Both the position numbers and the translations under genes were made by a program. The notes under the pieces were generated by a model, which made no database searches, was not told where the DNA came from, and was given only the letters and a program-made list of their open reading frames with translations. Shown here piece after piece: positions 53,960 to 60,747 of a stretch of 60,747 bases of DNA. Numbering within the stretch: position 1 is the first letter of the stretch; each line of letters opens with the position of its first letter. The stretch comes from JAYZBC01 sp036339375 (lineage in GTDB: Bacteria; Pseudomonadota; Alphaproteobacteria; MPNO01; UBA2964), in assembly GCA_036339375.1 (NCBI GenBank), contig JAYZBC010000083.1:1-60747 (forward strand), written 5' to 3'.

Positions 53960-54300
53960 TTTTGCGCATGGAATAAGAAAAATTTCCAGAGCGTTTCCTA
54001 CTCCGTAAAAAATTAATGGGAACCGCCGGTCTACTTGTTATAAATTTTTTTCAAAATGTACTTGCGAAATTAGAAAAGGGGTGGAAATTTCCAAATCATT
54101 TCCTATTTCTTTAGTGTGTTACTCAAAACAAATTTTTTTGACAAAAAGGTTGTTAAATTTTGATTGGGGTAACAAAAATTAAAGCTTCGGAGTTATATCT
54201 CAAAATGGAGATTTTCATGACTGGCCTGGTAATAGGCAAAGCCAAATACAAAAATTTTATTTATCTCGAAAAGTTTTTTCTTAACACAAGAAAAACCTGC
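53960..54300 (+). other. 341-base gene-free stretch upstream of the Do-type protease
   Basis: This AT-rich stretch shows no convincing gene. It holds a TGGAAATTTCCA palindrome near 54082 and a good -35-like TTGACA near 54138, but no clear -10 at the right spacing. An open frame joins the protease gene from upstream but lacks any signal-peptide logic before residue 48, so it is taken as leader. Confidence 0.4.
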
Positions 54301-55746
54301 ATGAGAAATCTAATTCTCTTTTTAATTTTTGGCGTTCTTTTTTTATTTCCGAGCGAAGCTTTTCCCCGTGTGGTGCCACCAAGTTTTGCAGATCTTGCGG
54401 AAAAGCTTTTACCAGCGGTTGTGAACATTTCTACGACTCAAACCGTTAAACGTGAAAGGCAGGGTGAACGACCCCAGCTACCACCGGGTCATCCTTTTGA
54501 AGAGTTTTTCGAAAAATTTTTTGACGGTCCTCAGCGTCGTGGCTCGCCAAATAGACGAAGAACTTCTCTTGGTTCAGGGTTTATTATTGACCCAACTGGT
54601 ATTGTTGTAACTAACAACCACGTGATTAAAGGTGCAGAAAAAATAACTGTAGTTTTACAAGATCACACCCGTTTAGAGGCAAAAATAATTGGTCGGGATA
54701 CTAAGACAGATCTTGCGGTCCTGAGCGTAAAGGCAGAAAAGAAATTACCTTTTGTTGAATTCGGGAATTCTGATAAATCCAGGGTTGGAGATTGGGTTGT
54801 TGCTATAGGAAACCCTTTTGGGCTCGGGGGGACTGTTACAGCTGGAATAATTTCAGCTAGAGGCCGGGACATTGGTGCTGGCAGTTATGATGACTTTATC
54901 CAATCTGATGCGTCAATTAATAAAGGGAATTCTGGCGGACCAATGTTCAACCTAAAAGGCAAGGTTATTGGTATTAATACGGCCATTTATTCCCCTTCTG
55001 GGGGTAGTGTTGGTATTGGTTTTGCCATTCCAACCAAACTAGCAAGCCCAATCATTGAACAGATTAAAAAATTTGGTCGTGCGCGTCGAGGCTGGTTAGG
55101 TGTTCGAATCCAAAAGGTGACAAAGGCGTTGGCAGAAAGCTTGGGCCTTGAAAATGCAAGTGGAGCGCTAGTGGCAGGAGTAAGTAAAGATGGTCCTGCA
55201 GAAAAAGCAAAAATTCGCGCAGGGGATGTCATTCTCAATTTTGACGGCAAACCAATTAAGGAGATGCGTACTTTGCCTCGCATAGTAGCTGAGACTGAAG
55301 TTGGAAAATATTTAAAGGTAGAAGTTTGGAGAAAAGGGAAAGTAATAACTTTATTTGCGATGCTTGGTGAATATCCCGAAGAGCAAACAGTTTCGACAAA
55401 CCAGATTGGTGGAAAAAATAGCGCTAATTTGGGCACAAAAACAGTTCTCGGCATGACATTATCCAAAATAAATGACTCTATAAGATTAAAATTTAAGTTA
55501 GATAACAGGGTAACTGGTGTCATAATTACCAGGGTTGATAACCAAAGCGCAGCCGCTCGAATGAATATTCGACCTGGTTCAATTATTCGCAGGATAGGAA
55601 GCGATCAAAAGTTGGTCCGAACACCTGAAGACGTAAAGCGGATTGTTCAAGGAGCACGACAGGCTCTCCTTAAAAACCTTTTTTTCTTGATTGAAAAAGA
55701 CGGCCAATCTCTTGGTGTAGCTCTTCCACTTCAAGTTAAAAGGTAA
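54301..55746 (+). CDS. degP: Do-family (DegP/DegQ-like) periplasmic serine endoprotease
   Basis: From the ATG that opens a signal peptide (NLILFLIFGVLFLFP) the protein has 481 residues. The catalytic triad is His107 in NNHV, Asp137 in TDLAVL and Ser211 in GNSGGP. Two PDZ domains follow, starting near RGWLGVRIQ and VLGMTLSKI. It degrades or refolds misfolded periplasmic proteins. The longer frame with an ATG 47 codons upstream has no signal sequence and is rejected. Its place behind hflKC-DUF2065 is conserved in this group and fits envelope quality control. Confidence 0.93.
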   Translation: MRNLILFLIFGVLFLFPSEAFPRVVPPSFADLAEKLLPAVVNISTTQTVKRERQGERPQLPPGHPFEEFFEKFFDGPQRRGSPNRRRTSLGSGFIIDPTGIVVTNNHVIKGAEKITVVLQDHTRLEAKIIGRDTKTDLAVLSVKAEKKLPFVEFGNSDKSRVGDWVVAIGNPFGLGGTVTAGIISARGRDIGAGSYDDFIQSDASINKGNSGGPMFNLKGKVIGINTAIYSPSGGSVGIGFAIPTKLASPIIEQIKKFGRARRGWLGVRIQKVTKALAESLGLENASGALVAGVSKDGPAEKAKIRAGDVILNFDGKPIKEMRTLPRIVAETEVGKYLKVEVWRKGKVITLFAMLGEYPEEQTVSTNQIGGKNSANLGTKTVLGMTLSKINDSIRLKFKLDNRVTGVIITRVDNQSAAARMNIRPGSIIRRIGSDQKLVRTPEDVKRIVQGARQALLKNLFFLIEKDGQSLGVALPLQVKR

Positions 55747-55774
55747 AATTTTGGTACGACGAAAAATTTGGAAG

Positions 55775-56692
55775 TTAACCTTTAAATTCGTCGCGAGAAT
55801 ATCCTTGAATATAAAGTAGTCCTGTTAAATCGGAATGACGAATTACTGCTGGACAAAGTTGTTCAACGTAGGACTTGGCCCGAAAGGCGACACCGAGGCC
55901 AGCTTCTAACAACATAGGCAAATCATTGGCACCATCTCCAACTGCTACGGCTTCCTCTTTGGAAATTTTTTGCTTTAAACTGAAAAAATGTAAGGCTTCA
56001 AGTTTTGAATTTGCGTCTAAAATTGGCTCGACAACCTCTCCCGTTAAAAGTTGATTGTTAGTCACTAAGTCGTTTGAACGTTCTTCATGAAAGCCAACGC
56101 GTTTTGCAATATGGGACGCAAAAAATTTAAATCCACCAGAAATTAAAACCGTATAAGCACCATTTTCGCTCATGGTTTTTACAAGTGTCTGAGAACCGTC
56201 GGCTAGTTTTAATTGTTCCAGAGTTACTTTGAGTGCTGAAATCGGCATTCCAGCCAATAAGCTAACGCGTTCCCGGAGTGCGGCTTTAAAATCAATTTCT
56301 CCGTTCATGGCGCGTTGGGTAATTCCAGCCACTTGTTTTTTGATATTGGCGTGCGTTGCTAGTTCATCCAGTGTCTCACTAGTGACTATTGTGGAATCCA
56401 TATCTGCCAAGAGAAGCTTTTTTTTTCTGTTCTTTGTGGTTTGTATGATTACATCAATTGGGCCGGGGAGCTCTAAATTTTTAATGGTTTTTTGGAAAAA
56501 ATTTAAGTTGTTCCCCTCAAAAGTAATATCACACGCGATATTGTCTGCAAGCCATTTTATCGTTTGGTCTCTGGCACCAACGTTTTCAAGCTGTTTACGA
56601 ATAAGATCAACATTATTCACAGTAAACAAATAATCGTTAGGTTCAGAGATTAGTGTAGCAACAATCTGCATGATGGTCTTTATGGCGTCCAT
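55775..56692 (-). CDS. serB: Phosphoserine phosphatase
   Basis: The protein (305 residues from the chosen start) is a HAD phosphatase. The nucleophile motif is ADMDSTIV, motif II is in LISGGFKFF and motif III with the metal-binding aspartates is in VGDGANDLPMLL. An N-terminal regulatory region of about 80 residues precedes it, as in SerB. It makes serine from phosphoserine. The exact start among several ATGs is uncertain. It converges with degP. Confidence 0.92.
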   Translation of the reverse strand: MDAIKTIMQIVATLISEPNDYLFTVNNVDLIRKQLENVGARDQTIKWLADNIACDITFEGNNLNFFQKTIKNLELPGPIDVIIQTTKNRKKKLLLADMDSTIVTSETLDELATHANIKKQVAGITQRAMNGEIDFKAALRERVSLLAGMPISALKVTLEQLKLADGSQTLVKTMSENGAYTVLISGGFKFFASHIAKRVGFHEERSNDLVTNNQLLTGEVVEPILDANSKLEALHFFSLKQKISKEEAVAVGDGANDLPMLLEAGLGVAFRAKSYVEQLCPAVIRHSDLTGLLYIQGYSRDEFKG

Positions 56693-56791
56693 AAACCTGA
56701 ATGACAAGAACTTATAATTATGTACTTGGTTGAACAAAATTTGTGAATTTGTGATAAACTATTGAAGCTAAAAGTTTGACTGATCGAAAAC

Positions 56792-57934
56792 ATGACTAAA
56801 CTTTCTTTTCCACCATTTCATGCCGAGCATATTGGCAGCCTTTTACGTCCTAAAGAATTGTTGGTGAAACGAAGAGATTTTGATAGGGGTGTCGTTTCGG
56901 AAGCTGATTTGCGTTTTGCAGAAGATGAAGCAATAGAACAAGCGATCGCTTTGCAGTTAAAATTGGGTTTGTCTTCCATTACTGACGGGGAATTCAGACG
57001 AACAGCGTATTCAGACAGTTTTACAACTGACGTTTTTTCGGGAGTGATTATTAGTTCTACGAGTGATAGAAATTGGACTTATTCTGACGTAAAAGGACAA
57101 ATTTCTGCGGGACGGGTACCTGTTGTAGTGGATAAGCTGGAATGGCCGGGTCCCGTGAATTTGAAAAATTTTAAATTTGTTGCCGCACGCGCTGGAGAAG
57201 GAATACCAAAAGTAACTTTGCCAGGGCCTTGTTATATTCATTTTCGTGCAGGACGAGAAAATATTAGTCGCCACATCTATCCTAAATTAGATGGATTTTG
57301 GCAGGATCTTATTTCTGCTTATGTCAAAGAAATAAATTCCCTTTATGTGGCTGGATGTAGGTATATCCAATTAGATGAAACTTCAATTGCAAAGCTTGGC
57401 GATCCTAAAATACGGGAGGGGATAAAACAACGGGGCGAGGACTGGCAGGACCTCCTTGAAGTTTACACAGACGTTATAAATGAGATCTTAAAGCATACGC
57501 CTAAAGACCTAGCCGTTGGATTACACCTTTGTAGAGGAAACAAGGCAGGTTCCTGGCAAGCGGAGGGTGGATATAATGATGTCGCAAAAAAACTATTCGG
57601 TAAGCTGCATGTCCAGTTTTATTTTCTCGAATTTGATTCACCAAGGGCAGGGGGATTTGAACCACTAAGAGAAGTGCCAGATAATAAAATGATCATTTTG
57701 GGTTTGGTTTCAACCAAGACTAATCTACTGGAAACCGCAGAGGAGCTTAAAAGTCGGATTGAGAAAGCGGCGAAATTTGTGGAAATAAAACGTTTAGGTA
57801 TTTCCCCGCAATGTGGTTTTGCTAGTCTTGATAAAGGGAATGCAATCTCTTTTAAAAATCAGTCAGAAAAAATCAGCTGTGTTGTTGATGTGGCAAGAGA
57901 AGTTTGGGGTTATCAACCCATTGTTAAACCTTAA
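56792..57934 (+). CDS. MetE-like cobalamin-independent methionine synthase C-terminal domain protein
   Basis: The 380-residue protein corresponds to the catalytic C-terminal TIM barrel of MetE. Zinc ligands appear as His and Cys in GLHLCRGN, Glu in FYFLEFDSPRAG and Cys in ISPQCGFAS. The family's folate-binding N-terminal domain is missing, as in archaeal-type and epoxyalkane:CoM transferase-like relatives. It may transfer methyl or alkyl groups to a thiol, but the substrate is unknown. It stands between serB and miaA. Confidence 0.82.
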   Translation: MTKLSFPPFHAEHIGSLLRPKELLVKRRDFDRGVVSEADLRFAEDEAIEQAIALQLKLGLSSITDGEFRRTAYSDSFTTDVFSGVIISSTSDRNWTYSDVKGQISAGRVPVVVDKLEWPGPVNLKNFKFVAARAGEGIPKVTLPGPCYIHFRAGRENISRHIYPKLDGFWQDLISAYVKEINSLYVAGCRYIQLDETSIAKLGDPKIREGIKQRGEDWQDLLEVYTDVINEILKHTPKDLAVGLHLCRGNKAGSWQAEGGYNDVAKKLFGKLHVQFYFLEFDSPRAGGFEPLREVPDNKMIILGLVSTKTNLLETAEELKSRIEKAAKFVEIKRLGISPQCGFASLDKGNAISFKNQSEKISCVVDVAREVWGYQPIVKP

Positions 57935-57939
57935 AAACT

Positions 57940-58911
57940 ATGTCTGCTCAAAAAAACAAAAACGTAATCATTATTGCGGGTCCAACAACCAGCGGTAAAT
58001 CCACTCTTGCAATAGATATTGCCGAAGAATTCAACGGGGTCGTAATTAATGCGGATTCCATGCAAATTTATAAGGGTTTAGAGGTTATCACTTCATCACC
58101 AAATCCACTGATGCTAAAAAGGGTTCCTCATAAATTATACAATGTACGTGAGCCTAAGAACCCATGTTCGGCAGGACTTTGGACAAAACTAGCCACAAAA
58201 GAAATTTGTTGGGCACATGATAATGGATTTCTACCCATTGTTGTGGGTGGGACAGGTCTTTATTTAAGGGCACTAATAGATGGAATTATCAATTTACCCA
58301 AAATCCCTGTTGAAATAAAAAATAAAATACGTAAACAAATGCTTAAGGAGGGAAGTAAAAAACTCCATGAAAAACTTTCAAAATTAGATCTAAGCACGGC
58401 TTCAACGCTTAATGTAGCCGATAGTCAAAGAATTTGCAGAGCACTGGAGGTTTTCTTAACCACGGGTGAGTCCTTAACTGACTTGAAACGTAAAAATGTA
58501 GTTGAAGCATCAGCTAGGCGGAATTTCAAGTTTGTAAAATTACTGCTAATGCCACCACGACCTTTACTTTACAAAACTTGTGATGCCCGATTTGAAAGGA
58601 TGCTAAATTGTGGTGCGTTAGACGAGATAAGGACCTTGATGGACCATAATTTTTCTGCGTCTTTACCTGCCATGAAAGCTCTTGGCATTCCCTTTCTGAT
58701 CCGTCATTTAGAGGGACAAATGTCCATTGAAGACGCTTGTTCTGCTGGTCAATTGTCAACTCGACATTATGTAAAAAGACAGGCGACATGGTTTAAAAAT
58801 CAATTTGTTGCAGATTTTGCTATTAATTTGCAATATTCAGTAAGTTTAAGACAGAAATTCTTTTCATATATTAGCAAAACAATTGTTGACCAAACCCATG
58901 CAAATGACTAA
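57940..58911 (+). CDS. miaA: tRNA dimethylallyltransferase
   Basis: The 323-residue protein has the P-loop AGPTTSGKSTLAIDIA, the following NADSMQIYKGLEVITSSP with the catalytic-site aspartate, and GGTGLYLRALIDG. MiaA prenylates adenosine-37 of tRNAs that read UNN codons, using DMAPP from the MEP pathway. It begins five bases after the MetE-like gene. Confidence 0.95.
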   Translation: MSAQKNKNVIIIAGPTTSGKSTLAIDIAEEFNGVVINADSMQIYKGLEVITSSPNPLMLKRVPHKLYNVREPKNPCSAGLWTKLATKEICWAHDNGFLPIVVGGTGLYLRALIDGIINLPKIPVEIKNKIRKQMLKEGSKKLHEKLSKLDLSTASTLNVADSQRICRALEVFLTTGESLTDLKRKNVVEASARRNFKFVKLLLMPPRPLLYKTCDARFERMLNCGALDEIRTLMDHNFSASLPAMKALGIPFLIRHLEGQMSIEDACSAGQLSTRHYVKRQATWFKNQFVADFAINLQYSVSLRQKFFSYISKTIVDQTHAND

Positions 58912-59045
58912 TTTGTCGCCCTTTTTAGGTGTTTGAAACTTTAATTAATAGCTAGATGCAATCCTCGCTGTTAATTTTAAAATGTGCAACAAAGGAATTT
59001 TGGCTACGGTAACCAAATTTTCTTTAAATTTTAGAAGGAAGGACG

Positions 59046-60747
59046 ATGGCTAGAAAAAGGCTATCTGGATCAGAAATTATAATACAATGCTTACTGGATA
59101 ATGGGATAGATACCGTTTTTGGTTATCCTGGAGGAGCAGTTTTGCCCATTTATGATGCTCTTTTTGCACAAAATGCTCTTCATCATGTGTTAGTAAGACA
59201 AGAAGGTGGAGCCGTGCACATGGCGGAAGGGTTTGCTCGTTCCACTGGAAAAATTGGAGTGGTTTTAGTTACTTCTGGTCCGGGTGCCACAAATGCGGTC
59301 ACTGGGCTCACAGATGCACTGATGGATAGCGTTCCAGTTCTTTGTCTCACAGGTCAGGTTCCTACGCATTTAATTGGCAATGATGCCTTTCAAGAAGCTG
59401 ATACCACAGGAATTACCAGACCTTGCACCAAACATAATTATCTTGTGAAAGACGTAAAAGATTTGGCAAGCATCATGCATGAGGCTATTTACGTTGCTAA
59501 AGCTGGTCGTCCTGGACCCGTTGTAGTTGACTTACCCAAAGACATATTGATTGCGGAGACTTTTTTTGATTTAGGCCAAAAACCACAAGAAAAACACAAA
59601 ACCTATCGCCCTAAAATAAAAGGGGATAACGCAAAAATTTGTGAAGCCGTAGAATTGATAGCCAAGGCTAAACGTCCCCTATTTTATTGCGGTGGGGGGG
59701 TGATTAACTCTGGTCCAAAAGCGTCCAAGCTTTTGACTGAATTTGTACAAATTACGAACTATCCGATCACATTGACCTTAATGGGTTTGGGTGCATTTCA
59801 TGCTTCAGATAAAAGATTTTTAGGCATGGTTGGCATGCATGGCACTTTTGAATCCAACCTCGCCATGCATGATTGCGATGTTATGATTAATATTGGTGCA
59901 CGTTTTGATGACAGAGTCACGGGCTTGCTGTCCGAGTTTTCTCCAGGATCGAAAAAAATTCACGTTGATATTGATCCTTCATCGATCAACAAAAATGTAC
60001 AAGTGGAAATACCGATTATTGGTGATTGTGCTTCCGTTTTGGCAGATATGATTAAAGTTTGGAAATCTATGAAACTGCGTCCAAATGCCAGAGCGCAGAA
60101 AGCTTGGTGGAAACAAATTGGAGTGTGGCGAAAACGTGATTGTTTGCGTTATCGTAGGTCAAAGGAAACTATCAAACCACAATATGCGTTGGAACGGCTA
60201 CAAAAATTAAGCAAAGATCGAGACACTTTTATAACGACTGAAGTTGGTCAGCACCAAATGTGGGCGGCGCAATTCATTAAATTTAATAAACCCAACCGTT
60301 GGATGACCTCAGGTGGTTTGGGTACTATGGGTTATGGCTTTCCTGCAGCAATCGGAGTCCAAATAGCCCACCCAAAGGCTACAGTAATAGATGTTGCTGG
60401 AGAGGCGTCATTTCTCATGAATATTCAAGAAATGTCTACCGCTGTTCAGTATCGTTTGCCTGTGAAAGTCTTTATTTTAAATAATGAATATATGGGAATG
60501 GTAAGACAATGGCAGGAATTGCTTTATGGTGGCCGATATTCAGAAAGTTATACAGCTTCTTTACCAGATTTTGTGAAACTTGCAGAATCTTATGGTGCAG
60601 CTGGTCTTCGGGCCCAGAAACCTGAAGAAGTTGATGATGTAATAATAGAGATGTTGAATAATGAAAGGTTTACAATTGCTGATATTGTTATTGATAAAAC
60701 AGAAAATTGTTTTCCGATGATTCCTTCTGGTGCACCTCATAATGAAA
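59046..60747 (+). CDS. ilvB: Acetolactate synthase large subunit (C-terminus cut by window edge)
   Basis: The gene runs off the right edge after 567 complete codons with no stop. The start ATG follows AGAAGGAAGG. The domains are the PYR domain with FGYPGGAVLPIYDAL and the cofactor-activating glutamate in VRQEGGAVHMAEGFAR, the central FAD-binding domain with FDDRVTG, and the PP domain with GLGTMGYGFPAAIG. The PP motif reads GEASF at 452-456, with Glu453 where Asp is expected. The following FILNNEYMGMVRQWQELLYGGRY is typical of this enzyme. It makes acetolactate, the first common step of valine, leucine and isoleucine synthesis. Confidence 0.94.
   Translation, partial: MARKRLSGSEIIIQCLLDNGIDTVFGYPGGAVLPIYDALFAQNALHHVLVRQEGGAVHMAEGFARSTGKIGVVLVTSGPGATNAVTGLTDALMDSVPVLCLTGQVPTHLIGNDAFQEADTTGITRPCTKHNYLVKDVKDLASIMHEAIYVAKAGRPGPVVVDLPKDILIAETFFDLGQKPQEKHKTYRPKIKGDNAKICEAVELIAKAKRPLFYCGGGVINSGPKASKLLTEFVQITNYPITLTLMGLGAFHASDKRFLGMVGMHGTFESNLAMHDCDVMINIGARFDDRVTGLLSEFSPGSKKIHVDIDPSSINKNVQVEIPIIGDCASVLADMIKVWKSMKLRPNARAQKAWWKQIGVWRKRDCLRYRRSKETIKPQYALERLQKLSKDRDTFITTEVGQHQMWAAQFIKFNKPNRWMTSGGLGTMGYGFPAAIGVQIAHPKATVIDVAGEASFLMNIQEMSTAVQYRLPVKVFILNNEYMGMVRQWQELLYGGRYSESYTASLPDFVKLAESYGAAGLRAQKPEEVDDVIIEMLNNERFTIADIVIDKTENCFPMIPSGAPHNE

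Noticed and set aside
54160..54300. Extended N-terminus for the Do-type protease
   Set aside because: The 47 extra residues would precede the signal peptide and block its function; the ATG that opens the signal sequence is preferred.
1..60747. CRISPR arrays, insertion sequences, prophage or toxin-antitoxin genes
   Set aside because: I saw no regularly spaced repeats, transposase or integrase motifs, or phage structural genes in the window.

Overview
The window looks like a stretch of an alphaproteobacterial chromosome, moderately AT-rich by eye, probably from a free-living, metabolically versatile member of the Rhodospirillales or a relative. The evidence is the gene order hflK-hflC-DUF2065-degP-serB-miaA-ilvB, the order HDAC family-xseB-ispA-dxs-tlyA, an alpha-type SspB, and a circularly permuted two-piece tmRNA gene of the kind known in Alphaproteobacteria. 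TTG start codons are common.

The left third (about 1 to 20.9 kb) is an accessory catabolic region with no housekeeping genes. It holds an MFS transporter (cut by the window edge), a thiamine-diphosphate enzyme, an acyl-CoA synthetase-like ligase, two UbiD-family decarboxylases, an FAD-dependent reductase, four TauD/TfdA-type dioxygenases (three in tandem), a phytanoyl-CoA-type dioxygenase, a glutathione transferase, an alpha/beta hydrolase, a methyltransferase, a DapA-like lyase next to a double-cupin ring-cleavage-type dioxygenase, and a nitrile hydratase/thiocyanate hydrolase-like locus. The enzyme mix suggests breakdown of an aromatic or N/S-substituted carboxylic compound, but the substrate cannot be read from the sequence. 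The nitrile hydratase-like locus is unusual: its beta gene stops after the N-terminal domain, the SH3-like half and the usual activator gene are absent, and a deaminase-like gene follows.

From 21 to 26.7 kb lies a sulfur module: a SoeABC-like membrane molybdoenzyme (probable cytoplasmic sulfite dehydrogenase) divergent from a persulfide-dioxygenase-type metallohydrolase. An RND efflux pump and its adaptor follow (26.7 to 31.4 kb).

From 31.5 kb on the content is mostly core. It covers isoprenoid precursor synthesis (ispA, dxs) with xseB and tlyA; aroC; fabI; pdxH; a universal stress protein; fumarase with 3-hydroxyanthranilate dioxygenase; sspB with the tmRNA gene just upstream on the same strand; thyA-folA; an L,D-transpeptidase; a BNR-repeat protein; a lone molybdenum hydroxylase large subunit; a metallohydrolase with the Mrp Fe-S carrier; HflK/HflC and a Do-type protease; serB; a MetE-like protein; miaA; and the start of ilvB.

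The most notable items are the permuted tmRNA (encoded tag ANDNDLALAA) placed directly upstream of the gene for its probable tag-binding adaptor SspB, the split nitrile hydratase-like locus, and an Asp-to-Glu change in the diphosphate/Mg motif of IlvB.
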